DNA from: Ignatzschineria sp. F8392 | Lineage (GTDB): Bacteria > Pseudomonadota > Gammaproteobacteria > Cardiobacteriales > Wohlfahrtiimonadaceae | Reading direction: 5' to 3' | Length of the DNA stretch: 64,000 nucleotides | NCBI RefSeq assembly: GCF_002252045.1 | Contig: NZ_NEFF01000004.1 | Coordinates: forward strand, 1 to 64,000 | In this document: one piece after another, positions 17,379-28,248 of the stretch | Numbering within the stretch: the stretch's first letter is position 1 | How the letters are laid out: every line of letters starts with the position of its first letter | Position numbers and translations under genes: made by a program | The notes under the pieces: model-generated | What the model was told of the DNA's origin: nothing | The model's database searches: none | What the model saw: only the letters and a program-made list of their open reading frames with translations

Positions 17379-18536
17379 ATGAGTGAGAATAGGGTTGAAG
17401 CTAAGATTGACGTGGAAGTGGCGCAAAAGAAGGGTCATTTAGACGATTTTTTATCAAAAGAGTCGAACGATATCGCTCAACGTTTGAGCCGCCGATCTGT
17501 ACAGAAATGTGAGCCTTATATCGCCCCAGCAAGAGATTATAGTGGTCGTGAGATCTATCTCGATGCTAATGAAAACCCCTATGCTATGCCGATCTCGCTG
17601 GAGCTCATGATGAATCGCTATCCCGACTCACAACCGGAGCAGGTGATTGCACGCTATGCGGAATATCTCGGTGTTGATCAAGAAGAGATTCTGGCAACAT
17701 TAGGGGGGGATTCTGCCATTGAGCTTTTGATTAAAGCTTTTTGTGAGCCGAAAGAGGATAAGTTACTCTACCTTCCTCCCACCTTCGGAATGTATCAAGT
17801 TACCTGTGATCTTTATGATGTCGAGACGGTGATGGTGCCGCTCCGGGAGGATTTCTCGCTCGATCTAGAGGCGCTTCTTGCAAAGCTCGATGGTATTAAG
17901 ATGCTTTTTCTCTGTAGCCCCAATAATCCCACCGGCAATGTGATTCCCACGAAGGAGATTGAGGCTATTTTGGAGGCAACGCGCAATAAGACGATCGTGG
18001 TCCTTGATGAAGCTTATATTGAATTTAGTGATCAAGCCTCCTTCGTTACCCGAGTTAAAGAGTATCCTCATCTTGCTTTAGTGCGGACACTCTCTAAAGC
18101 TTTTGCTTTAGCGGGTATTCGGATGGGCTTTGTAGTTGCTGATCGAGGATTGATCGATATCCTACGCCGAGTGATTGCGCCTTATCCGCTTCCAGTACCG
18201 GCAATTGCCGCGGCAGAGGCGACGCTTACAGCAGAAGGGATCGCTACTATGAAGGAGAGCCGAGCGAAGATATTAAAGAGTCGAGAGGCATTAAAAGAAA
18301 GATTAGCTGAAATCTCTATTGTTGAGCGAATCTATCCATCGGCAGCCAATTTCTTATTGGTGAAAGTGCAGGACTCCCAATCACTCTTTGATTATCTCTC
18401 TAAGGAGGGAATCTTTGTCCGCTATCAAAGTTTGCCGGCACTTGCGAATATGTTACGAATCTCTGTCGGATTGCCGGAAGAGAATGATGCTTTAATTGCC
18501 GCAATGAATCGCTATGCGGAGAGTTTAACGATTTAA
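17379..18536 (+). CDS. hisC: Histidinol-phosphate aminotransferase HisC
   Basis: PLP enzyme converting imidazole-acetol phosphate and glutamate to histidinol phosphate. Its 385 residues exceed the ~355 of E. coli because of a charged N-terminal extension of about 30-40 residues before KCEPYIAPARDYSGREIYLD. Active-site segments are LDANENPYAMP, FLCSPNNPTGNVIP, VVLDEAYIEF and the PLP lysine in RTLSKAFALAGIRMG. The ATG follows a GGGGGAG site. No closer in-frame start gives a better fit, so the extension is probably real. Confidence 0.94.
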   Translation: MSENRVEAKIDVEVAQKKGHLDDFLSKESNDIAQRLSRRSVQKCEPYIAPARDYSGREIYLDANENPYAMPISLELMMNRYPDSQPEQVIARYAEYLGVDQEEILATLGGDSAIELLIKAFCEPKEDKLLYLPPTFGMYQVTCDLYDVETVMVPLREDFSLDLEALLAKLDGIKMLFLCSPNNPTGNVIPTKEIEAILEATRNKTIVVLDEAYIEFSDQASFVTRVKEYPHLALVRTLSKAFALAGIRMGFVVADRGLIDILRRVIAPYPLPVPAIAAAEATLTAEGIATMKESRAKILKSREALKERLAEISIVERIYPSAANFLLVKVQDSQSLFDYLSKEGIFVRYQSLPALANMLRISVGLPEENDALIAAMNRYAESLTI

Positions 18537-18594
18537 CTTTAATGATTTAACAGATTATAAAAGATTATAAAAATTGAGGAAGAAGAGGATTTTA

Positions 18595-19683
18595 ATGCAG
18601 AACATTCTATTTATTGATCGAGACGGAACTTTAATTGATGAGCCAAAGAGTGATTTTCAGGTAGATTCATTAGAGAAATTGCTATTTGAACCTAAAGTAA
18701 TTCCGGCACTTTTAGAGTTACAAAATGCAGGCTATCGCTTTGTGATTGTCTCTAATCAAGATGGTTTAGGAACGCCGAGTAATCCACAAGATAAGTTTGA
18801 TCTTGTGCATGAGCGAATGATGGAGACCTTTGCTTCACAAGGCATTCTCTTTGATGATGTTTTACTCTGTCCCCATTTTCCGGAAGATGGTTGTGAGTGT
18901 CGTAAGCCAAAGACCGGTATGGTGACTCGCTACTTAGAGGAGAAGCTCTTTAATCCTGAAAATAGCTATGTGATTGGTGATCGAGAGACCGATCTTGGTC
19001 TTGCTGAAAATATGGGGATTGAGGGAATTCTGTATGATCGCGAGAAGATGGATTGGCCCTTGATTGTTGAGCGATTGATCGACAAAGGAATTGTTAGAGA
19101 AGGGCATCAAGCTCGCAGTGCAAAGATCGAGCGTAAGACAAAAGAGACTGATATTCAGATTGAGCTCTTTTTAGATGAGACCGGTAGTAGTACGATTGAG
19201 ACCGGTATTCCTTTTTTCAACCATATGCTCGATCAGATCGCAACTCATGGCGGTTTTCGGATGAATGTTGCGGTTGATGGTGATCTAGAGATTGATGATC
19301 ACCATACTGTAGAAGATACTGGGATTGCACTTGGTGAAGCGCTTCGTGCTGCATTAGGAGATAAGCGAGGTATTGCCCGTTTTGGCTTTGTTCTACCGAT
19401 GGATGAGTGTCGTGCATTTTGTACATTAGATCTCTCTGGCCGTCCCCATATCGATTTTGAAGCAACCTTTAATCGCGATATGATCGGCACCTTTAGTACT
19501 GAGATGGTTCCTCACTTCTTCCGCTCCTTAGCTTACGCATTAGGCTGTACGCTCCACTTGAAGGCAGAAGGGGTCAATACACACCATAAAATTGAATCAC
19601 TCTTTAAGGTATTTGGGCGGACATTGCGTCAAGCAATTAAGGTAGAGGGGGATCTATTGCCGAGCTCGAAAGGTCTACTTTAA
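18595..19683 (+). CDS. hisB: Bifunctional histidinol-phosphatase / imidazoleglycerol-phosphate dehydratase HisB
   Basis: Two fused steps of histidine synthesis, as in enterobacteria, 362 residues. The N-terminal HAD-type phosphatase shows FIDRDGTL near 7-14, VSNQDG and the zinc loop [14 protein letters not shown]. The C-terminal dehydratase starts at about 165 ([17 protein letters not shown]) and has [15 protein letters not shown], the metal-binding [17 protein letters not shown] and [14 protein letters not shown]. The start at 18595 has AGAGGA upstream and gives the family's [11 protein letters not shown] opening; seven extra codons are open before it. Confidence 0.96.
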   Translation: MQNILFIDRDGTLIDEPKSDFQVDSLEKLLFEPKVIPALLELQNAGYRFVIVSNQDGLGTPSNPQDKFDLVHERMMETFASQGILFDDVLLCPHFPEDGCECRKPKTGMVTRYLEEKLFNPENSYVIGDRETDLGLAENMGIEGILYDREKMDWPLIVERLIDKGIVREGHQARSAKIERKTKETDIQIELFLDETGSSTIETGIPFFNHMLDQIATHGGFRMNVAVDGDLEIDDHHTVEDTGIALGEALRAALGDKRGIARFGFVLPMDECRAFCTLDLSGRPHIDFEATFNRDMIGTFSTEMVPHFFRSLAYALGCTLHLKAEGVNTHHKIESLFKVFGRTLRQAIKVEGDLLPSSKGLL

Positions 19684-19720
19684 TCAATCTTGTCCCATCT
19701 TATTGACCAATCTGAATCTA

Positions 19721-19770
19721 TCTTAAGTTATCTTGAGTCGTCTTGAGTCATATTAAGCTATCTTAATTAA
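19721..19770 (+). repeat. 10-bp tandem repeat, five degenerate copies
   Basis: Five consecutive 10-mers (TCTTAAGTTA, TCTTGAGTCG, TCTTGAGTCA, TATTAAGCTA, TCTTAATTAA) fill the hisB-hisA gap, where hisH would normally lie. Confidence 0.85.
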
Positions 19771-19788
19771 TAACAATAACGCATCAAC

Positions 19789-19815
19789 AACTTATCAATA
19801 ACTTATCAATAACCT
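19789..19815 (+). repeat. 11-bp tandem repeat upstream of hisA
   Basis: AACTTATCAAT is repeated twice, followed by a partial third copy (AACCTATT). Confidence 0.88.
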
Positions 19816-19832
19816 ATTGCTACAAGGAGTAG

Positions 19833-21982
<2,150 letters not shown>

Positions 21983-22018
21983 GCATTGAGATGTTTTTGA
22001 AAATATTTAACATAATGC

Positions 22019-22046
22019 TTGTCTTTTTTTGAAAAGGCTCTATAAT
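22019..22046 (+). promoter_or_regulatory. Promoter of the tRNA-fMet gene
   Basis: A perfect TATAAT at 22041-22046 lies 15 nt upstream of the mature tRNA, with TTGTCT 16 nt further upstream as a weak -35. Confidence 0.6.
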
Positions 22047-22061
22047 TACTAAATCAATTAG

Positions 22062-22138
<77 letters not shown>

Positions 22139-22147
22139 AATTGAGAA

Positions 22148-22176
22148 GCCTACTAACGATTGTTAGTAGGCTTTTT
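22148..22176 (+). terminator. Terminator of tRNA-fMet
   Basis: GCCTACTAAC and GTTAGTAGGC form a perfect 10-bp stem with a 4-nt loop, followed by five T residues. Confidence 0.92.
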
Positions 22177-22260
22177 GTTATTCTATTATTCCTAACTCTA
22201 ACTCTAACTCTAATTTGGATTCTTAGATTTTTAGAGTATTGATGATATAAGGAGACCTTA

Positions 22261-22608
22261 ATGATTGTTTATGGTATTAAAAATTGCGATACGATGAAGA
22301 AAGCTTTTACATGGTTAGATAATCATAAAATCGATTATCAATTTCAGGATTATCGTAATCCCCCATTGCCGGCAGAGACCTTATTAGAGTTGATCGATAA
22401 GATTGGGCTCGATCAATTAGTCAATAAACGGAGTACTTCTTGGCGCGCACTTTCAGAGAGTGAGAAGAAGTCAGTGATGGAGCGATCAGAGGCTGTAGCG
22501 ATTTTACAAGCACATCCAACATTGATTAAACGTCCTGTCGTAGTGACGGCTGATCAGGCATTCGTTGGTTTTTCAGATGCGCTCTATAGTGAAACTTTTT
22601 TAAAATAA
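22261..22608 (+). CDS. ArsC/Spx-family thioredoxin-fold protein (YffB-like)
   Basis: The 115-residue protein belongs to the ArsC/Spx family. It opens MIVYGIKNCDTMKKAFTWL with the single active-site-type Cys at 9, followed by the YQFQDYR strand and NKRSTSWRAL, and later IKRPVVV, the conserved cis-Pro-like RPV segment. This pattern fits E. coli YffB, a glutathione-dependent reductase-like protein, better than true arsenate reductase, which has a different active-site neighbourhood and partners. No ars genes are nearby. ATAAGGAGACCTT precedes the ATG. Confidence 0.88.
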   Translation: MIVYGIKNCDTMKKAFTWLDNHKIDYQFQDYRNPPLPAETLLELIDKIGLDQLVNKRSTSWRALSESEKKSVMERSEAVAILQAHPTLIKRPVVVTADQAFVGFSDALYSETFLK

Positions 22609-22666
22609 AAAAGATAAAAAAGAGACAGTCAAAAGTTAAATCCTAAATGGATAAAAATGGATAAGT

Positions 22667-22705
22667 CAAAAATAATCTGGTTAGCGTTTCTTAGCTAACC
22701 AGATT
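22667..22705 (-). terminator. Hairpin overlapping the end of the methyltransferase gene
   Basis: AATCTGGTTAGC and GCTAACCAGATT form a perfect 12-bp stem (22674-22685 and 22694-22705) followed on the minus strand by AT and five T residues. The stem includes the last codons and the stop of the gene. Confidence 0.65.
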
Positions 22706-23310
22706 GTTCGTCCGCCACAGCTTTGGTCCTCAATCTGATATTGAATCAGGCCAAAGCCGTGATCAATAAAGAGTTGCCGGTAGTGATCGGGAGAGAGGCT
22801 TGCATGATAGAGATCATGCCCATTAAATTCCCCAATAGCTTCGCCGGCATCTGCCCCTGTTGTTATAAGAAGTGGTGCTCCTGGGGCGCAGTAGCGCTCA
22901 AATTTTTTAAATAGCGCAACTTGATCATTAGGGGGAAGATGGAAGTAGCTATCCCAAGCGATGATGCCGGAGAACGTTTTATCGAAAGTAATATCGCGCA
23001 TATCTGCTAGAACCCACTCTGCCGGCATTCCCTTAAAATTCTTTTGAGCCGCTTTGATAAATGCTTTTGTGATATCAACCCCTGTAACAGAATAGCCTTC
23101 CTCTATAAGATAGTGAGCAATAGGGTAGCCATCACCCGATCCAAGATCTAAAATTTCACGCTCCGCTGCACTTTCCGCTTTTGGAATCATCGAGAGAAAT
23201 CGATCGAGCCAAGCTTTCTCGATAAAGGGTGCATCTGCACGTAATTTGCGCCATGCTTTCGCATAGCGCTTATAGATGATAGGAAGATAATCAGCAGAAG
23301 GGTGGACCAT
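22681..23310 (-). CDS. Class I SAM-dependent methyltransferase
   Basis: A 209-residue Rossmann-fold methyltransferase. SAM motif I is ILDLGSGDGYPIAHYL near 57-72, followed by YSVTGVDITKAFI (acidic ribose contact), VLADMRDI and the post-motif GIIAWDSYFHLPP near 113. The C-terminal part ends SCGGRTIWLAKKR. The substrate is not deducible; the closest resemblance is to small-molecule methyltransferases of the UbiE/trans-aconitate type. It converges with the YffB-like gene and ends in a terminator that overlaps its stop codon. Confidence 0.85.
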   Translation of the reverse strand: MVHPSADYLPIIYKRYAKAWRKLRADAPFIEKAWLDRFLSMIPKAESAAEREILDLGSGDGYPIAHYLIEEGYSVTGVDITKAFIKAAQKNFKGMPAEWVLADMRDITFDKTFSGIIAWDSYFHLPPNDQVALFKKFERYCAPGAPLLITTGADAGEAIGEFNGHDLYHASLSPDHYRQLFIDHGFGLIQYQIEDQSCGGRTIWLAKKR

Positions 23311-23374
23311 ATTATGACTCTTTTAACTCTTTAACTATGTTAACTAACTTGTAGATGAGTTCTAGGCCCAACAA

Positions 23375-24481
23375 TTAACGTGCGGTTAAGCCCTCATCTG
23401 CAATATGACATTTCTCACTCTCCACGCTTTCGATATTCGCAACATCTTTTGCCGGCATATTTTTTGCACTTATGGCGCTTACGGCAGTGGTACTCTCTGT
23501 TGTAACATCATGGAGAGCTACTTCAGCGCTCTTAGCACTCTTTTTTTTAGGAAAGCGTCTTTTCTGTTGAAAACGATTATGGAGATTGTTCGCTATAATC
23601 ATACCACAGACGATCACAACGCCGAGCAATTCTACTACTTCGATGGTGTGTCCTTGGAACATCCGAATAATGATCGTTGTTACAGGTGCAAAGTTGATAA
23701 AGAGTACCGCATTGATCGGTGTTAAGATCTGCACCCCTTTATTCCAGCCAATGAGCGCAAAGAGCCCGGGGAGGAAGATCATAAAGAGAAGCTCATACTT
23801 AACAGAGTAGATCTCCGGCAATGTGGGCGGTGTGATTGTGCCAAAGATTGTGCCGATCATCACTACGATAAAGGTAGTTGCCATTCCATAGATAATTGAG
23901 AGTGTGGAGTAACGTAACACCGACCATTTTGGAAGGCGGGAGCCACCGATTGTGTAGAGCGCCCAGCCTAATGCCGCTAAGAAGAGCAAAAAGAGGGGGA
24001 GGAGACGATCACCACTAAAGAGTGTTGAGAAATCACCATTAGTGACAACTAGCGTGACGCCGAAGAAAGCGATAATGATCGTTCCAAGTGTGAAGTTGCT
24101 CGGTCTTGAGCGATAGTAAGCCCAGATCACAATGGCAGAGATGATCGGAACGGCAGCTTCCATAATTGAGGCGATAAGAACGCCGGGATCACCCAATTGA
24201 TCTTGCCCGATAAACATCAAAAGATTGTAGACGGTAAAGCCCATCGATCCAAAAAACCAGATCATGAAGGTATGCCCTTCAGTTTTAAAGGCGGAAGCTC
24301 CCTCTTTATAGAGAAGGAGAAGCGATAAAATTAACGCCACTGGAAGATAGCGTAGGAGTGTGAAGTAGTAAGGATTCATCACCTTAAAGATCTCCGCGGC
24401 AACAGGGAACATTGCGCCCCAAGATGCACTTGCGATGATCAGTAAAATTACTCCATAAATTAGACTATGCCGACTTGCCAT
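23375..24481 (-). CDS. EamA/DMT-family transporter
   Basis: A drug/metabolite transporter superfamily member with about ten transmembrane helices in two EamA repeats. Residues 1-300 are hydrophobic with the repeat openings SASWGAMFPVAAEIF and LGWALYTIGGSRLPKW. A 60-residue charged cytoplasmic tail (KKKSAKSAEVALHDVTTES and on) is longer than usual for the family. Amino acids, nucleosides or metabolites are typical cargo; none can be assigned. A LysR-type regulator is transcribed divergently 255 nt away and is the likely controller. Confidence 0.88.
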   Translation of the reverse strand: MASRHSLIYGVILLIIASASWGAMFPVAAEIFKVMNPYYFTLLRYLPVALILSLLLLYKEGASAFKTEGHTFMIWFFGSMGFTVYNLLMFIGQDQLGDPGVLIASIMEAAVPIISAIVIWAYYRSRPSNFTLGTIIIAFFGVTLVVTNGDFSTLFSGDRLLPLFLLFLAALGWALYTIGGSRLPKWSVLRYSTLSIIYGMATTFIVVMIGTIFGTITPPTLPEIYSVKYELLFMIFLPGLFALIGWNKGVQILTPINAVLFINFAPVTTIIIRMFQGHTIEVVELLGVVIVCGMIIANNLHNRFQQKRRFPKKKSAKSAEVALHDVTTESTTAVSAISAKNMPAKDVANIESVESEKCHIADEGLTAR

Positions 24482-24736
24482 AATAATTCACCCCATCCTT
24501 GTCGATTATTCCACTATTTTTTCGTTGTTATCTGTTCATTGTTCTCTGTGCGTTGAGCATTGCCTCTGAAGCCTCTTCTGAAGCCCCTATTACCACAAGG
24601 CAGGCATCTCTTCGCAATGTGACTCAATTTAAACCTCTTTTCATATCTTGTAAAACGATTAATTATATTAGTTGCGATCATTTTTAGTGATGGATATAAT
24701 ATCTTCGCTATTGAACCAAAGAGGAGGCGGGTAGCT

Positions 24737-25627
24737 ATGAATGGTCGTGATCTACGGATATTTACAAAAGTGGCGGAATTAGGCTCTATTAGTCATGCGG
24801 CAAAAGAGCTCAATTATGTACAATCAAATGTGAGTTCTCGGATTCAGAAGTTAGAGGAGGATCTCAATGTTACGCTCTTTTTTAGAAGTAAGCAGGGAAT
24901 GCAATTGACGCCAGAAGGAAAGGTATTAATTGATATTGCTTATAAGATTATTGAACTTTCTGACAAGATGATGCAGCTTGCTCGTTCTGGTGGAAAACCT
25001 GTCGGGAAGTTAGAGATCGCTTCTGTTGAGACGGTGATTAAGTTGCCGCTTATTCTCTCTAAGTTTAATAAAAATTACCCAACGGTCGATCTTCGTTTAG
25101 CCACGGGAGTCACAACGGAGTTACGAGATAAAGTACTAAATTATAAGTTAGATGGGGCATTTGTTACTAAGAGTCGCTTTACAAGTCATCCGGAATTGCG
25201 TGAAATTGATGTTTTTGAAGAGAAGTTAGTATTGATTGCGGATCATCGAGCAGAGGATATTGAGACACTGCTCGAGATGCCGCTATTAAGTTTTAGTGAT
25301 GGATGTGGGTATCGAGCAAAGTTTCAAGAGTGGTTAAAGACGATCCATTTTGAGCCAACAAAGAATATGGAGCTTGGTACATTAGAGACGACTCTGGGTA
25401 GTGTGATTTCTGGCTTAGGGATTGCTTATGTGCCTTATTCTGCGGTGCAACATTATGAGCAGCAAGGGCTTATTTTCTGTCATGAATTGCCGGCTCAATA
25501 TAGTGAGATTACGACCACCTTTATCCATCGCGTAACAGAGGAGATTAGCCCAGTATTGCAAGCTTTTGTAGAGACAATTGAGTTAGCAAAAGATGATGCC
25601 ATCTCTCCTTTTTTTCGTTTTAAGTGA
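24737..25627 (+). CDS. LysR-family transcriptional regulator
   Basis: A 296-residue regulator with an N-terminal winged helix-turn-helix (LRIFTKVAELGSISHAAKEL, then NYVQSNVSSRIQKLEEDL) and a C-terminal periplasmic-binding-like effector domain. The second-helix sequence YVQSNVSSRI is typical of the family and sits at about 32-41. The ATG follows GAGGAGGCGGG. It is divergent from the EamA transporter, the usual arrangement in which the LysR protein regulates its neighbour from the shared gap at 24482-24736. The inducer is unknown. Confidence 0.9.
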   Translation: MNGRDLRIFTKVAELGSISHAAKELNYVQSNVSSRIQKLEEDLNVTLFFRSKQGMQLTPEGKVLIDIAYKIIELSDKMMQLARSGGKPVGKLEIASVETVIKLPLILSKFNKNYPTVDLRLATGVTTELRDKVLNYKLDGAFVTKSRFTSHPELREIDVFEEKLVLIADHRAEDIETLLEMPLLSFSDGCGYRAKFQEWLKTIHFEPTKNMELGTLETTLGSVISGLGIAYVPYSAVQHYEQQGLIFCHELPAQYSEITTTFIHRVTEEISPVLQAFVETIELAKDDAISPFFRFK

Positions 25628-25743
25628 TGTAACGTATTCAAAAGATTCAAAGAATTTAAGCGGTTTAAGAGGATTAAGTGATTTTAAGTAGTTCGGAGTG
25701 CTTTGAATGACTTCTAACGGCTTTTGAGTAGAGAGGAGAAGCA

Positions 25744-26019
25744 ATGGAAGCGATAGTGATCGTTTTAGTGATATTAGTAGCCTTTAGCGCATTACGTTTT
25801 GTCTTAGGATTTGTTGGAAAGATCGCTTCGGTCTTTATTAAATTAGTGATGCGTCTTGTGATGATTTTAATCTTTCTCGGAGTTATTCTCTGGGTCTTAG
25901 ATTATTATCGAATCTGGAGTTTTAAAGAGGCGCGTCAGATGGTGGAGCAGCAGACTGATGGTTTCGAGCTTCCTAAACTGCCCGATTTTAAGGGAAAGAG
26001 TCATCAAGAGCACTATTAA
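25744..26019 (+). CDS. Small membrane protein of unknown function
   Basis: The 91-residue product has two hydrophobic helices (about 3-27 and 33-52: IVIVLVILVAFSALRFVLGF and LVMRLVMILIFLGVILWVL) followed by a soluble tail of about 35 residues rich in Lys, Gln and His. AGAGGAGAAGCA precedes the ATG. I do not recognise the family. It lies behind the LysR gene with 116 nt between and could be co-transcribed. Confidence 0.7.
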   Translation: MEAIVIVLVILVAFSALRFVLGFVGKIASVFIKLVMRLVMILIFLGVILWVLDYYRIWSFKEARQMVEQQTDGFELPKLPDFKGKSHQEHY

Positions 26020-26020
26020 G

Positions 26021-26420
26021 ATGGAAGGACTAAAGTTCACGCGATTACTAGATACCTGGTTACACTTGGCTGAACGCATAAGATCATCGGCGGATAGGCG
26101 GGAGAGAATAATTTCATTCTTATCACAACTGCATGCCCGCGGGTAGTAGCTCATCGATCGCTCTTATCTCAAGTCTCAATCAATATACTTGGTGGAACGG
26201 GGTAGAAAAAGAAGCCATTTTGCCGGCGCGCGATCTTAAGAAGAGTGCAACAGCAAAATCCGGCAACTTATCAGCTCTTCTTAGTACTAAAAAGCCCTAT
26301 AAAAAGAGAACTGAAAAGATGCCGATAATCTACTTTGATGATTCTATCGCTGCTCTATCTTCTATGGTAAGAAGCGCTATTGCGCGCGATAAACTTCTTC
26401 TCCCCCGACAAAGGTATTGA
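26021..26420 (+). pseudogene. Decayed cutA-like gene (frameshifted, no usable start)
   Basis: No frame gives a whole protein, but pieces in order resemble CutA, a trimeric divalent-cation tolerance protein. One frame reads NNFILITTACP at 26108-26140 (CutA opens with a similar TTxP strand). The next frame continues SSLNQYTWWNGVEKEAI (compare CutA SxYxWxGK.E) and ends KKPYKKRTEKMPI and AALSSMVRSAI (compare HPYxxPExxxLP and YLxWLxxSL). Spacing matches a ~105-residue protein. At least one frameshift separates the halves, and no start codon precedes the first. A short ORF of 41 codons (26021-26146, MEGLKFTRLLDTWLHL) overlaps it. The identification is a reading by eye. Confidence 0.38.
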
Positions 26421-28083
26421 GCACTTGAGTTGTGCCGATCTCTTCAGGCGATTGATCAAATGGATTTCGATCGAGAATAATATAATCTGCAAATTTACCG
26501 GGCTCTAATGAACCGATATAACGATCAGCATCGAGCATATAGGCCGCTTCAATCGTGGCAGATCGTAAAACTTCGGTTAAAGTGAGATCTCTATCGGTGC
26601 TGAGTCTTGGGTTATCATCGCCATCACCGCGCCTTGTGACCGCAACTTTAAAAGCGAACCACTCATCGAGAGGATCGATCGGCCAATCACTACCGAAGGC
26701 AACTCGCACACCGGCATCATAGAATTTACCCGCCGTCTCTAAATATTGAAAGCGCTCATCCCCTAAGATCTCCATCATCTCGTCGGCAAAAACTTGTGGG
26801 TAGTCAGCCCATTGAAATGAGAGGCAAGGAATCGCTTCAAGTGCTCTAAAACGCTCATATTGATGGGGAGAAGTTAACTCATTATGGGCAAGACTTGGGC
26901 GAATATCCCCCTTCACTTGAGCACGCATCTTCTCAATGGCATTGAGCGTCGCTTCAATGGCGCCATCTCCCACAGTATGCATATGGGGATGAAATCCATG
27001 TTGGCTCACCTCTGTAATGAGAGCAGCTAATAATTGATCTGAATAGTAGAGATCCCCAGTCTGTTCTGATAAGCGATATTCTGGCGCACTCTTTGTCCCA
27101 TAATTAATACGGTAAGGGGAGAGGAGTGCTGCCGTATGGATCGGTGCTTGCATAACGCCATCGACAAAAAATTTGGCATGTTGAATAAAAATTCCTGGTG
27201 ACACTTCCCATGATGCATCACTATATTTTTTTGCAAATGTCGCCATCTCTTCTACCGCACGGGGAACATCGGCAACAGTTGGGGAATCATCGGGGGTAAT
27301 CTCACGCGCGCCTAAGAGGCGAAGGGTTAATTTACCTGCCTCTTTAACTGCAGTAAAAGCATCAAATTGCAGAGGCAGTGCGCGGGCATCCATCACCGTT
27401 GTTACGCCTTGACGATTAAGGAGTTGCTGGACATTCTCCGCAACTTGGATAGCCGCGGTGGCATCGAGAGTTGGAATCGAATCATAAGCACGCATTGCCG
27501 GCGCATCTTCCATGATTCCATTAAGCGTCCCATCAGAATAGCGGCGAATCGTACCATCTTTGGGCGTCGGAGTAGATTCATCAATACCGAAGAGCTCTAA
27601 TGCTCGGCTATTTGCAACTAAGGTATGGCAATCATTGGCAAAGAGAATAACGGGGCGTACGGTATCGAGCTGATCAAGATCACGGCGAGTAATATCATAT
27701 CCTAATGGGAGAACGGCATGGCGAAGATAGGCCCGGACAGGGAGCCAATCCCGATCCCCTTTCTGTGTATCTCGGTCGAGATAATCTTGAATAAATTTTA
27801 GAGTCTCTTCTACCGAGAGTGATTGATAATCTAAATTACAGCCGGAGAGCTGTAGTCCACCCCAGAAAGGATGAAGGTGGGAGTCGATAATTCCCGGCAT
27901 TAACATCTTGCCGGCAAGATCGATCTGCTCTGTTTCTGTACTGATATATGGTTTGAGCAAATCTAAAGTCCCTGTAGCAAGTACTTTGCCATCCTTGAAA
28001 GCGATTGCTTCGGTGATCTGATGTGCTGCATCTGCTGTAAAGATTGCGCCGTTGTAGTAGATTTTATCTGCGAATTGAGCCAT
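26377..28083 (-). CDS. Amidohydrolase (YtcJ-like metal-dependent hydrolase)
   Basis: A 568-residue member of the amidohydrolase superfamily, YtcJ type. Metal-binding elements are IIDSHLHPFWGG (HxH near 68), HPHMHTVGDGAIEA and VAFGSDWPIDP near 470. The C-terminal beta-sandwich carries SLEPGKFADYIILDRNPF, as in other members. Typical substrates are N-substituted amides or formamides; none can be assigned. No signal peptide is present, so it is cytoplasmic. Its end overlaps the decayed cutA-like stretch on the other strand. Confidence 0.9.
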   Translation of the reverse strand: MAQFADKIYYNGAIFTADAAHQITEAIAFKDGKVLATGTLDLLKPYISTETEQIDLAGKMLMPGIIDSHLHPFWGGLQLSGCNLDYQSLSVEETLKFIQDYLDRDTQKGDRDWLPVRAYLRHAVLPLGYDITRRDLDQLDTVRPVILFANDCHTLVANSRALELFGIDESTPTPKDGTIRRYSDGTLNGIMEDAPAMRAYDSIPTLDATAAIQVAENVQQLLNRQGVTTVMDARALPLQFDAFTAVKEAGKLTLRLLGAREITPDDSPTVADVPRAVEEMATFAKKYSDASWEVSPGIFIQHAKFFVDGVMQAPIHTAALLSPYRINYGTKSAPEYRLSEQTGDLYYSDQLLAALITEVSQHGFHPHMHTVGDGAIEATLNAIEKMRAQVKGDIRPSLAHNELTSPHQYERFRALEAIPCLSFQWADYPQVFADEMMEILGDERFQYLETAGKFYDAGVRVAFGSDWPIDPLDEWFAFKVAVTRRGDGDDNPRLSTDRDLTLTEVLRSATIEAAYMLDADRYIGSLEPGKFADYIILDRNPFDQSPEEIGTTQVLNTFVGGEEVYRAQ

Positions 28084-28248
28084 ATCGTCTCCCTATTGTT
28101 GATCTATTAGTTTTGATCTATTAATTTGACCTGTTGAGTTCTACTCTATTAGTTATGGGGTTATGCGTCATGATCATTAGTTTCATTATTATTGGTTGAT
28201 GATGAATTGATTGATGATGACACTATTGTTTTGAGAAATTATTAATCC

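Noticed and set aside
26133..26420. 95-codon ORF as an intact gene
   Set aside because: It lacks a ribosome site, overlaps the 3' end of the amidohydrolase gene and reads better as one part of a frameshifted cutA-like gene.
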